This document shows, piece after piece, positions 34,403-46,325 of a DNA stretch of 64,000 nt. The number at the start of each line of letters is the position of its first letter. Within the stretch, counting starts at the first letter, position 1. The position numbers and the translations under genes were made by a program. The notes below the pieces were generated by a model that saw only the letters and a program-made list of their open reading frames with translations, made no database searches and was not told the origin of the DNA. Origin of the DNA: Rhinopomastus cyanomelas (Eukaryota > Chordata > Aves > Bucerotiformes > Rhinopomastidae); the NCBI GenBank assembly GCA_013400115.1, contig VXBP01000354.1, forward strand, positions 186,001 to 250,000, in the 5' to 3' direction.

Positions 34403-35513
34403 CACTAGATTTCATGCCTGAAAATTGCAAGAGGCAACAAATGAGTCAACAAGGCCATTTAGTTTCCCCAAAGCTTCAACTGAAACCTCAGTTGGATGCT
34501 GTATCACTCTGCAAAGAGGTGCATTTTCAGTTCAAGGGTTTTAGTTTGTAAAGTGTTATGGAATTTGTCAAGATTTACATAACTTACGTAACAGGTTTAT
34601 CCTACCAGTATTGTTATTGCTGATAATAACATACCTTCTTTGGCTGTCAGACTAAACATGGAATCAAGTCATACACTAAATTAAACTAACAAGAAACAGA
34701 AAACCAGATGGGATTCATCTTTTATTATTGTTCACTGTGAATCCTTAATTGGAACAAAAGCTCAAGGAGAAAAGCTTGGGCTCTGGATCTGTTCAAATTC
34801 CTCTACCTTCATCCTAATGCAGAACAGACAGCACTAACTGAGGCTACTTACAGAGCTGTCATTGATAACCTTATCTAAAACCCTTCAGATGTCAGTTCAG
34901 GATTAGGTATTGTCCCTATAATTTTACACAGAATCTCAACATTGGTACAATTTATATCACACTAGGGCACACCACTACAGTCTTGTTTCATACTGAGATT
35001 TTTGGTAGCAGTTTTGGGAAAAAACCAAAACCCAAGACTTAATTCTGCTTGAAACACTAATCGGTGAATTCAAGTGGAACAACTCTGCAGAGTAGCAAAG
35101 TCAGTATAAGAAGGAAGCATTCAATGGGTTCTTTAAGTGCCTTACTCTCTTCTTCCTCCCTCCCTCTTCTTTTTTGCTTTAAGATTCCACAGTTTCTGCA
35201 CAGACTTGGTACATACCCACACTGTTTAGACACACAATCTAACCAAAGCAAGAAACGCTTAAATTCCACAGAGGTGTTTAATTTTCAAGCCAAGAAACAG
35301 CACCATTTAATTACTAGCAGGCTAATCCTGCAACCATTATTCACTAACCACTCAACACAATGGAAGGGTGTTAAAATTAATTCTCAGTAACATTGTGTAA
35401 TGTCTGACAAACCGGAAAAACAAACAAGCCTAAAAGTAGAGGTACCAAGACACAGGACACATTGCTGAAAGCTGGTGATTCAGGAGCTTCCACTGTGGCA
35501 ATTCATTTTATTT

Positions 35514-35697
35514 TCACAGATCACAGAATGTTACAGGTTGGAAGGGACCTCGAAAGATCATCTAAGTCCAACACTCCCATTGCTGGAGTAGGGTAAGCCT
35601 ACAGTACTGTCTCAAGATATGCTGTCCTACATGGGGCTCAAACCCATGACCCCAGGAATTCAGAGTCCCATGCTGTACCAACTGTGCCAGCCAGGTC
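35514..35697 (-). mobile_element. Probable tRNA-Lys-derived SINE with CR1-like 3' tail
   Basis: Read on the minus strand, 35697-35623 is a tRNA-like head of about 75 nt. Box A TGGCACAGTTGG (35678-35689) fits the polymerase III consensus, and box B GGTTTGAGCCC (35634-35644) differs by one base. The body AGCATGGGACTCTGAAT closely matches tRNA-Lys(CTT) as I know it, with the anticodon changed from CTT to CTG. A 22-bp linker follows. Then comes a CR1 3' end (GGACTTAGATGATCTTTCG, CCCTTCCAACCTG) with a terminal ATTCTGTG-type octamer at about 35517-35600. A tRNA head joined in the same orientation to a LINE 3' tail is the defining layout of a SINE mobilised by that LINE. A chance neighbouring of a tRNA pseudogene and a CR1 tail is the alternative. 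Confidence 0.75.
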
Positions 35698-36500
35698 TTG
35701 TTCAGAGGTTGCTCTGTGTTACCTTCCAAGTTCCGTGTTTAGAAGCTTCATTTCACTTAGATCTCAACTGATTTCTAGGTGTCCTCTAGGTACCTCAAAA
35801 GACCACGTACCACTGCGGGTGACCAGTCTGACCTGTCAGTCATCTGTATCAGGATTTTCATGTAAGATGGATTCTTCCACAGCTGTGAGAGTTGCTGCAC
35901 TAATTGATCGATGCAATTCTTCTCCTGAGACAAAGCACAGGAAGGAAATGGCATTGATGAAGCAGCTCAAATTTCTCCCTAGAAGCGAGCAAAATGAGAC
36001 AGATACATCATTTCAGGAGCTATAAATTCTCCACTAAGAAATGAAAGCATTTAATATTTTCTAAATTTACATTGAAGCATTTAAGTTTTAAAAGTTTTCC
36101 TTATTTTGGGAGACACTCTGTGCTAAAAGACTGCAGGCTGTACTCTTCCCCAAATCCTCCTTTGAGTAGTGATTCAAAATTGTGCAAAATAATAACCCAC
36201 CTGATTTTAGTAGCAACAACTTATGCTCCATGTCATAAACCTGGAAGATAAACAAGGATGCAGTCTATCTAAAACTGAAGGGACAAGGGGAGACCGTGCA
36301 GTGGCAGCACATAAAGTTGCGATGGACATTGCATCTGTGGAGCAGAGAAAGCCTATGATGTCTGTAACCACTTGGATACAACGAAAACTGCAGATTTTCT
36401 GTAAAAGAGCTGAAAGACATGTATCTTCATTTCCTTTTGGTGGGCAGTTCCTGTACACAATACAGAGTTACCTAACACGAACAGCGGGTATGGCATTTAT

Positions 36501-36722
36501 CATAGAATCATAGAATCATTACAGACTGGAAGGGACCTTGAAAGATCATCTAGTCCAATCCCCCTGCAACAGCAGGATCACCTAGACCAAGTCACACAGG
36601 AACCCGTCCAGTCGGGTCTTGAACATCTCCAGTGATGGAGACTCCACAACCTCCCTGGGAAGCCTGTTCCAGTGCTCCGTCACCCTCACTGTTAAAAAGT
36701 TCCAGCTTTTTCAGCCCTTATA
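36501..36722 (-). repeat. CR1 LINE 3' fragment
   Basis: Antisense CR1: 'atagaatcatagaatcatta', 'gaaagatcatctagtccaat' and 'gagactccacaacctccctg'. It ends near 'gccctta' at about 36720. It is similar in sequence to the 3' part of 31923-33680 and to 45487-46325. Confidence 0.93.
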
Positions 36723-37179
36723 CCATGGCAGAAACAACTCATTCTTCTAACAACTGACTGCAAAGAACCAAGATACTGGCCTTTGATGGCAACAAGGAAG
36801 AGAGTGTTCCAATAAAGTTCCAACTACACCTTTGTGTTCATTGCTATTATGCTATATTCAAACACATTTTTTTTCCTACTCACTGGACTACATCCTAGAG
36901 ATCAGTGTGCCACAATTCCATGGAAAGACAGGCTGATAAAGAAATGTAATGAGGCACATGGAGTTTGTCTACCAAGAAACGTCTAATAAATGTTTAAGGC
37001 AAGTTTGATCTTAGTATCAACCACTTGTGTAATAGCTGAAGATTCATAAAAGGCAATGACAGGATAAAAAGGCAGCACTTTGTGCTTCGTTGTATTTAGA
37101 TGTGTATGGAACTCACCCAGGACTTCAGAGTCCTTCCCAGAGTTGAGCCAAAAGTGAGGGGTTCAAGGCAGAGCTGAAG

Positions 37180-37273
37180 TCCACTGTATGACCCCGTTTT
37201 CATAACTTTGCCACCTAAAGCAAACAAACGTTTTATATCAAANCTCCACTGTATGACCCCGTTTTCATAACTT
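37180..37273 (+). repeat. Local duplication around a single N
   Basis: The 29-bp stretch 37180-37208 recurs exactly at 37245-37273, after the N at 37243. The stretch immediately following the first copy (about 37207-37242) recurs at about 37585-37619. The first copy therefore looks like the two ends of the longer copy joined, without the roughly 312 bp between them. Confidence 0.8.
37243..37243. other. Single-base assembly N
   Basis: It lies exactly between the short and long versions of the duplicated segment described at 37180-37619, which suggests a forced join of two overlapping contigs. Confidence 0.85.
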
Positions 37274-37620
37274 CCATTTCAGTTAGAATCCACTCATCCA
37301 CAGCCCATTTGGCAACACAGTTCTTAACAATCCATGTATGTTTTTAATTAGTTCATTGTAGACCGTAACTATTGCATTTAGATTCTGTTTTTTTTTAAGA
37401 AAATGAGGACTAAACCAGTGTCAAAGAAGCAGGTTTGATGTTCACTGTAAGGATAATAATGACCAATACAATCTGCTTGTGCCCACTGATGTCACCACAA
37501 CCAGCTCACATAATGCTGTTCCCTTTCATTATAGCAGCACTTGTATGGCCACTGCTGCTTACAGAAATGTTAGTTTAGCAGCAATTTGCCACCTAAAGCA
37601 AACAAACGTTTTATATCAAA

Positions 37621-40600
37621 ACTAGGAAGGATAATGCCTTGCTTTCACTTTTGGTTAATAGTTATAACACTGCTATTATGAAGCTGCAGTTTGAAAAGGC
37701 TCCATCTTGCTTCTGCAGAGAAGTCTCTGTAAACAAGCTTGCAAAATAACTCTCCCTAGAATATATTCTGATTAAGAAGGGAAGAAAAGACATCTCTATA
37801 GATGGCAAATATAACAGGCAATTTAAATATCTTTAAAAAGTGTGGCTGTTCTACTCCAGAAAAAAATATTTACATTAGATTGTAGGAAAAGTGACCAAAC
37901 GAAAAAAGAGCTGTTTGAAGTTGACTTTTGAACATGTGTAAATGGGATGCGTGAAAGGGAGTAAGGAAAGGAAGGGAACCTCTACAGGGTGTTAACAGGG
38001 TGTTCAGGATTTTTTGAGGGACCAGTATATTCTGCTGCTTGTTTCCCTGGTAAGATAAATCTTGAAAACAGTTGGCCTAAAGGTCTTCAGCATGTAAAGA
38101 ACTTCTCCTGTATCAGGCTACAGTAGCAGCAGGGGGAGAAAGGGAACAAAAAGGGAACTTCTAGTGGTTTGATTTGATCCAATGCATGTAAAAACAACCC
38201 TTTTGCTTTCTGAAGAATGCTGTTACAACAGAAGAGCAATGGATTGTAAACTCCTGGAAATAAAGAGGACATTTTTATATACATTAAAGTGGCAATTTAT
38301 GCTGCTTGCACGAAGTAATTAAAAATACATCCTTTTGCTGATTTTTTGGTACAGAATCACTTTCTGGCAGAATGAAGTCCATCAGCTGAGAAATGATCTC
38401 ACAGTGTGTGATGTCTAGTGTCTGCCCCTATAACAGCTTTATGGACCAAGTAATAATATTATGTTAATAGCTGCTGATCACTGTTTGTGTCCCAGACTGT
38501 TCCAATGCCATGGTGATGAGCAGGCTGGTGGTGTCTGCAACAGATGGACAGAACACAAGAGATGTTTGCCTTGATTTGAAGACAAATTGGATTACCTGTT
38601 TCATTAACAACGCTTCACAAAACCACAGACAAAACTATCTCCATTCCCACTAACTGACAGGAAGAAAAATACAGACAACCTTTATAAAGACACGCGCTAG
38701 ATCCAACAATTTAATTTTCAGTGACAGCGAATCTTTGAATGCCTTGTAAAGCCCATGCAGCTGTTTAGTGCTGTTAGGGTGACGTCACAACACCTTTCTG
38801 TCTTTTCTGTAAAAAGAGAGCTGAAAGAACAACAAATGCCATTTCACCTCATCTTTTTGATATAACAAAGAGGAAGAAAAGTACCCTCTGATTCCACTGT
38901 GGCATTTCCTAAGCCCTACCACCAGATAGTCACTTTATCCTGCACTTTCTTACTCTTTCACAGAAATGAGGAAGAAAGACCAAGAGACAAAAGAAGAGGG
39001 AAATATTTTCACTGTAGGCTGTGCAGTTCTGTTTAGAATTAAGCCTGTGATCTTGAGCAATGTCATCCACAATACAAGATATAACTGAAAAAGCATTTAT
39101 GTGGGCAAGAGAGCTCTGACACAAAGCACTGGAACCATAACAATAACAACTCCTGCCCTATCTACATGAAAAGCCTAAAGAGGCAACTGCAATCTTCTGC
39201 TTTCATGTAAGAGCTGCCAATTTCCCACTGGTATCAGAAGCTAGAGATGTTTGGAAAGGATAGGACAGATTGCTGGATGGCAGAGCTTGCAGGTGCAGAT
39301 GGCATGTGAGCAACTTTCCCAGTTGCCAATCTGCCAAGGCCACAAAACAAAGCGCAAATGGCTTTAAGGACAATCATTCCATTCCTGACCAGTCATCCAC
39401 AGATTCAGAAAGCACTTAATTCAATTTGGCCTCTGTAAAGGGTTTGAAAGAAAGCCATGGATGGAGGTCAGGTGTGATATATCCCCTTCACCACACACCC
39501 CCCAACAAAATTCTACAGATTCCCTGTGTCAGCGAACACTGAAGCACTTAAATGAATGCAGTGGCAATGCCTTGTCTTTAAATTTAATTATCTGTTAGTG
39601 TAGCCAGAAATCTTATTCAGAAGTGTTTTCCTCTCCTGCAGCACTGTCTGGCCTGCAGATAACTGCTTCATGTCAGACTGCAGCAGAGCTGTGTGCAAGG
39701 AGTTGCTCAGCGCCACTGCCAGTGCTGCTAGCGAGAGCATAGGCTGCTCTTGCCGTGTGTCTTGGGATGGAAGGAGCAACAGTCATGCAAAGTGCTGAAG
39801 GTCTAAGGAAGTGAGATGTAACGTGCAGCCTCTGCTGAACACGTCAGGCGAGGTTAGGACTAGGAAAGACTTAACCACAGTGTGTTGGTGGTAAGCAGCA
39901 GCTCCTTGGAACTAAAATTAGAAAACTTTCCTGCCATGCTTTTGCTTTCCATTTCCTTTTTACTGGCACAAAATATCCATCTACATGTGGCCAAGGAATC
40001 ATGTCACACCACTGCCAATATCAAGAGATTTTAAGCAGGTCCCCATTCACATCTTACATACACAGCTTGAGAAAAACAACAGGAAATAGCAGAGCAAAGA
40101 CGATGTTCAAAAACCACAGAGCCAAATCAGCACTTTGTTCTTAGTGGGAAAGTTAAAAAGTCATCTCTACTGCTCTTGTGGGACAGGGTAAAAGACAGCA
40201 GAATTGCTTCAACTCCTGCAGAACTTTGCATTTGGAAGTACTGAGCCTGCATTTTCACTTGTATTCCAGTAACAAGACAGACTGGATAGGTTAGGCACTG
40301 CAATTAATTGGGAAGCTAAGCAGTGCCCATACAAGCTAGCATCCCTTCCTCCTTCTGAGGGACAAGCTCCTCTGTCCTGAAATGAGTGTCAGAGGGAATG
40401 AATAATTTTCTGAGTTGCCTGTTTCTCTTTATTGACTGTTGACCATTTGCTAAGAGAAGCCAGATTTATTTCTTTTTAGTTACTTATGAGCTGTCTTCAA
40501 CAAGAAAAGTAAAACGATGCACAATGCAATCATGGGACTGCACCTGTATTGTCTCCATAATTCAGTGTATTCATTTCATTGGGAAAATAACCCAGACTAT

Positions 40601-41036
40601 CCATGCTTTACCACTAAATTTTTAGTCTGAGTTTTAGAAGTTAAACTTTCATATCCTCCTATCTAGCAGAAGTACTCCTAAATGACTATAACAAATTGGT
40701 TTGTAAAGATGAGGATACATTTCAGGGAAAGTAAAAATCCCAAAAAGAAAAATAATGGGGAGGAGGAAAGAAAAAGAAATTAAATTTTAAAAACCTGTCT
40801 TGTTCATGCGCTGTAGCTTTCACGTTTTCTTAGGTATTCACCAGTGAAATCAATGACATATTCTTGAGTGGCAGTTAATTTTTAAGCTGATGGTATTCAA
40901 AATGCTACCAAGGAACACTGAAAATGGTAGTAGAAAATATGACATGAGATGCACGTGAAGAGCTATCTAAAATACCCATTTAAATCTAGTAGTACATAAA
41001 GTTTTCACATAGACAGAAGCCACTAAACCTTCATGA
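37621..41036. other. Intergenic DNA, nothing recognised
   Basis: AT-rich single-copy sequence. No exon, tRNA, CR1 fragment or convincing open frame is visible over this 3.4 kb. Confidence 0.5.
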
Positions 41037-41345
41037 TATCACAGAATCACAGAATCATTCAGGTTGGAAAAGACCCTTAGGATCATGGAGTCCAACCATC
41101 AACCCTACTCTACAGGTTCATCCCTAAACCAGATCCCCCAATACTACATCTAAACATCTTTTAACTCATCCAGGGATGGTGACTCAACCACCACCCCGGG
41201 CAGCCCATTCCAGTGCCTGACCACTCTTTCCATGAAGCATTTTTTCCTAATGTCTAATCTAAACCTACTTTGTCAAAGCTTGAAGCCATTCCACCTAGTT
41301 CTGTCACTAATTACCTGTGAGAAGAGACCAGCACCAACATCTTTA
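41037..41345 (-). repeat. CR1 LINE 3' fragment
   Basis: Antisense CR1: 'cacagaatcacagaatcatt', 'gaaaagacccttaggatcat', 'gggcagcccattccagtgcc', and 'cctgtgagaagagaccagca' near the 5' side. It is moderately diverged. Confidence 0.9.
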
Positions 41346-44300
41346 CAATGCTGTTTCAAATAATTGTAAGAGAGCGATATCTAAAGGAGGCCTTAAATTT
41401 GAAGACAACTCCTGTTTACCATCCATACCCAGCAAACCCATACATGATCTCCAAGGCTCCATTCTGAATTATTATGTTCAATGCAGGAAAACCATCTAAA
41501 GAGCCTGAAAGCCTCCCCTACTACCTCTCTTGGCGCTGGAGTTTATTTTGATATCAGCTAAGTTTATGCAAGCATAGACGTGAACAGTGAAGATACCTGT
41601 GCTAGGGTACAGGAACCCAAACACTGCTCAGGCAGGAGTCATTTGGTCACGCCATCTCTATCAGAGTGCTGTGAAAGAGTCATCTGGCAGTTTTGACATC
41701 ATCCTGGTTGCTTAAAGAGAGGAATCCTCACTTAAGTACTTCCAGCTGATTCAGTAGGATGACACTGCAACTGTTGAAAGTAGGGTTCATGCCCTACAAA
41801 CTGCTGCTTATTAGAGTTGAAAAAGGAAGGCTTGGAAGGCAGGACCTGAATACAGAAGTCTGTTATCTCATAGAGTCACAGAAGAATTATATAAAAGCGG
41901 GAAACAGAAATGAACTTCCTCAGAACTTACCCCTGGGCAAGCGCTGTTTTGTTAGACAACACATCCTAGAGTCTAGTCTAACTCTAGTTCTTCTAGAGGC
42001 ATTTTTACTTCCTAGAAGCCTATGTTGTGGGTAGTTTAACTGAAATATTATTATGTAACAAGGACTAGTGGCTTTATAAACCTTTATAAAATCACAGCTA
42101 TCTGCTCACATCCTCTCATCCTGGTTATCTCAACAAAACTTTTACACTTCAATAAAGCTATAAATTTTATTTAATTTACCCATAAATTTATTTAATTTAT
42201 CCATTAACTTTATTTCATTCAAAATCTACCTTAAATCTGGTTTTTTTCTTACTGAGTTTGCTACAAGGTAGATATTACTCTGTATCAAATAAATTTTTAG
42301 CTGAGGTAACTTATTCAAAGCCATGCCTAGAGCTAAATGAAGTTTTCAGAGAAAGAGGGGAAAAACACACAGCTGTTTATTCTGAACAGTTCTGGTTGTT
42401 TCCTCTTCCATTTTTCATTTCAGCATTTTTTATCAAAACATAAACTGCCACTACTATATTCAGGTTCTCAAACAGAGGAGAGTTATTTTTCAAGTCAACC
42501 AAAATGTTAGCAAAACAATGAATTTCTGACCTACTGGGTTGGAGATTTGATTAAAATGTTCATAAGAACTGCAGAAAATTGTTGTTTCACAAAATGTGCC
42601 AGTTAAAATTGTTCTTGATACACGTAGATTGTCTTATGCACCTGTTCCCGGATTTTTCTCGTTCTTTGCAGCTCCCATCAAGAAAAAACAATTGCTTTGG
42701 GATGAATAACACATTAAGCAGAAGTATCTCACTGGTAACATCTGCCTAACAAACAGATAAAAAAACCAAAGTAATCCACATATAGGTTTAGAGCAGCACC
42801 TGACTAGTTATTCTGACTAGTTATTTTAACCTAATAAATAACCAAGTTCCAAATAAATGCTAACAAATCCACCACAAGAGTTCAGTGTTGTAAACCTGCA
42901 CCCCAGCTCTCTTTGAAACATCTTCAAAGGTTGCAATGTGAAGGTATGTTTTAGTGCTGCTTCCATTGACTCTTTGTATGCCCCTGTTTGAAATGACCTT
43001 GCCATTGGGGGGAAATCACCAAATCTGGAGGAAGTGCCTTCTCCCACTGTTCTGATTTCCTAAGGAAAGAAGGCCTTTGTCATCACATTCTGTGTACAAG
43101 TGCCCATTCTGCAGGCCTCACTTCCTCTTCAAGCAACTTCTGCATCCAGTATCTGTTCTTCAACTAAATTTGAAAATGAATCACAGGTTTCAGGACATGA
43201 AGTTGTCACAAATTTAGCCAAAGAAGACAGACAGCTAGGAGAGAGCTAACAGAAATTCGAAATGGAAAAGGATGAAGCAAAAGCCCTGTTCTTATCAAGA
43301 CATCAGATGATCTAGGACACAAAGATGATTCAAGCTGGGGAAAAACCTGCATGAGATACAAACCCACTGGAAATCAGGCTTCACTGATTCCATTGCTCAC
43401 AGTCCTACTTGCTCATTTCTCTTGGACTTACCTAGCACGCCAAGAGCTAGGTGTTTCCTAAATATCCACAGATGCCACTCACAGTCCAAATTATACTTCA
43501 ACTACATCTTCTTCTTCAAAACTCCAATGAATATTTCATGAGCACTTTTTTCCACGCTCAGAATAGATCTCCCCAGTGCCCCAAAACATTAAGCAGTCCT
43601 TCTGATACCCTGTTTGCAGCTATCTACAATGTTTCTCACTGTAAGAAACAATTTTCACATGTGGCCTTTTTAAAATGGGATTCCATTCACTGGCCTTGAT
43701 GTGTAGAAGTATGTGAGTCAGTCTTTTCCTTTATTTTCTGTCAAGCTTAGATATTCAAGTTCCCAAAATGCTATTTATTTACCTTTTGTGCTGGCAGAAG
43801 CCTTGCGGTGATGCCATACACTTGCATGTTATCAGCAGGGCCTCAGGTTATGCACAGATCATCTCTGTATCTAGCAGTGCCAGTGGATGGGATTAAAAAC
43901 CACAGATGTGCTAACAGGAGAGTTTATGGGAGTACAGCTAACTCAGGTGAGGCAAGGTCAGATGCTATATCTCACACACAGATTTTAAATTGCTTAAAAT
44001 AATCTACATAACTGTGTTTCATATGAATTAGGGAAAACTCACAAAACCTGCTCAGTGACAGGTCAGTATGTTGCTGCTAGAAGGACCCATGTGGCTGTGG
44101 CTGGAAAATCTCTTTCAGGAGATTTTCAGTTTTGCACATTCTTTCGCCATTTTAGTGGCCTTTTTTAAAACCAAACGCTTACACACAGCAGGACAGGTTC
44201 TCATTTTGACACCAAATAAATCTCAAATTGTGTCCTTTTGCTATTTGAAACTTAGCATGGGTCTTCTACATGAACAAATGCCTCATTCTGTTGCAGACAC

Positions 44301-44604
44301 TCAAAAATCTCTTCAGCATCAAGTACAGTACATTCCACAAGACACAGGACACAAGAAGGTTTAAAGACAGTGTTATCTGACAGAGCACCGTGGCCACCAG
44401 GTACCTCATAAGAGGCACAGCCTCCTATTCACCACAAAAGAGATGTGTGTGTTCACACGGCAGCCACTGTCACCTCACTGAACTTCCAAAACTGAAGAAC
44501 AAATATTGCCCATGCTTGTCTTCCGTGGGATCTGCTGAACTGAGATCTCTCTCCATGCAATAAATTCTCAGGAATGCAGATAGTGAAGAGGAGTTATCTG
44601 GTCT
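41346..44604. other. Intergenic DNA, nothing recognised
   Basis: AT-rich, with one small degenerate AT repeat of about 22 bp (based on 'ataaatttatttaatttacc') at 42158-42222. No gene is supported. Confidence 0.45.
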
Positions 44605-44690
44605 AGGAGAACCTGCTCTAGTGGGGGGTTGGACTAGATGAGCTCCAGAGGTCCCTTCCAACCCTTACTATTCTATGATTGTGTCTCGAA
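44605..44690 (+). repeat. CR1 LINE 3' tail
   Basis: 'ggttggactagatgagctcc', then 'aggtcccttccaacccttac' and 'tattctatgattgtg'. Only the extreme 3' end is present. Confidence 0.88.
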
Positions 44691-45486
44691 CATCTTGTGC
44701 CTCAAAGGAGAGCCTGAATGACTTCTCAGTTGTCTAGTAAGACAAGCTTTTCCTTACTAGAGGACAGTAGCAGTATCTCCTTTCTCCTCCCAGACACCCA
44801 TCTTCATATGAAGACTGGAGTCTGTCTCTCCTTCAGATGAAAAGAAACAGCCAACAGGGTTCCACATTATTAGTGCTCAATGTTGGAATAGACATGAGTA
44901 TGATCACATAAACCTTATTTCTTTAGGGAATCTGGCTCAATGAATCATCCCCCAGCACATTTTTGCACTAAAAAGACAATCATTAACTCACTGATCTGTC
45001 TCTGACAGACACAGAAAGTGAAGAAGCAAAGCAAGTGAGCAACAATGGCAACTGAGGAATAAATTTCTCTTTGGTAGCCAGGTGGAAGAGAAGCCTCTGA
45101 GGAAACTAAATCACCACACCCTGATAGTTATTAAAAGGCTCTGTGGAAGCCACGACTAGGCAACTGTTTATGCAAACTTGGGAAAATGTTTGTTTAATAA
45201 CAAGATTAAACACCGGGTTTCATGGCAGTGTCTGCTGTGTCTAACAGAACTGTTAGAGAAAACCTGATCTTGCGTTCAGAGCCATCCGGGCAGACTATTG
45301 TGTCTGGCAGGAGCAGACAGACTGTTGCATGAATGGGCTCGCTGAAGGTGTCAAGCCACAGAGAAAGAAGACAAGGGTGTATTTTATGTATATGGCCTGT
45401 GACAAAATAACAGATTGGAAAATTACTTCTGTTCTGGATCAAGGCTTACACACGTACATACCTTCTATGTTGAGCAGAGTTGCAGC

Positions 45487-46325
45487 TTATCCTACCAGAA
45501 GGAGATCTGGACAGGCTGGAGAGCTGGGCAGAGAAAAATCTGATGAGCTATAACAAGAGTAAGTGCAGAGTCTTGCATCTGGGCAAGAACAACCCTAGGT
45601 ACCAGTATAGGCTGGGGACTGACCTGTTGGAGTGTAGTGTAGGGGAAAGGGACTTGGGGGTCCTGGTGGACAACAAGATGACTATGAGCCAGCAATGTGC
45701 TCTTGTGGCCAAGAGGGCCAACAGCATCCTGGGGTGGATTAGAAGAGGGGTGGTTAGCAGATCAAGAGAGGTTCTTCTCCCCCTCTACTCTGCCCTGGTG
45801 AGACCACACCTGGAGTATTGTGTCCAGTTCTGGGCTCCTCAGTTCAAGAGGGATGTGGAGCTTCTGGAGAGAGTTCAGCGTAGGGCAACAAAGATGATAA
45901 GAGAGGTGGAGCACCTCCCTTATGAGGAGAGGTTGAGGGAGCTGGGTCTCTTTAGCTTGGAGAAGAGGAGACTGAGGGGTGACCTCATTAATGTCTACAA
46001 ATATTTGAAGGGTGGGTGTCAGGACGATGGCACTGGGCTGTTCTCGGTGTCACGTAGTGATAGGACAAGGGGCAATGGTTGTAAGCTGGAACATAGGAGG
46101 TTCCACATCAACCTGAGAAGGAACTTCTTCACGGTGAGGGTGACAGAGCACTGGAACAGGCTGCCCAGGGGGGTTGTGGAGTCTCCTTCTCTGGAGATGT
46201 TCAAGACCCGACTGGACGGGTTCCTGTGTGACTTGGTCTAGGTGATCCTGCTGTTGCAGGCGGATTGGACTAGATGATCTTTCAAGGTCCCTTCCGATGA
46301 TTCTATGATTCTATGATTCTATGAT
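45487..46325 (+). mobile_element. Well-preserved 5'-truncated CR1 LINE with open ORF2 C-terminus
   Basis: An uninterrupted frame of about 250 codons encodes the ORF2 C-terminal part, including LDRLESWAEKNLMSYN, CRVLHLGKNN and SALVRPHLEYCVQFWAPQ. It ends at the TAG at 46239-46241. A short 3' UTR and a perfect (ATTCTATG)n run at about 46297-46325 follow. The reverse transcriptase catalytic core is missing, so the copy cannot move on its own. The intact frame and clean tail suggest it is one of the younger insertions here. Confidence 0.95.

Noticed and set aside
35623..35697. A functional tRNA gene
   Set aside because: The acceptor stem is mispaired, the anticodon is altered relative to the best-matching tRNA and box B has a mismatch. 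Together with the CR1 tail, a SINE or pseudogene fits better.
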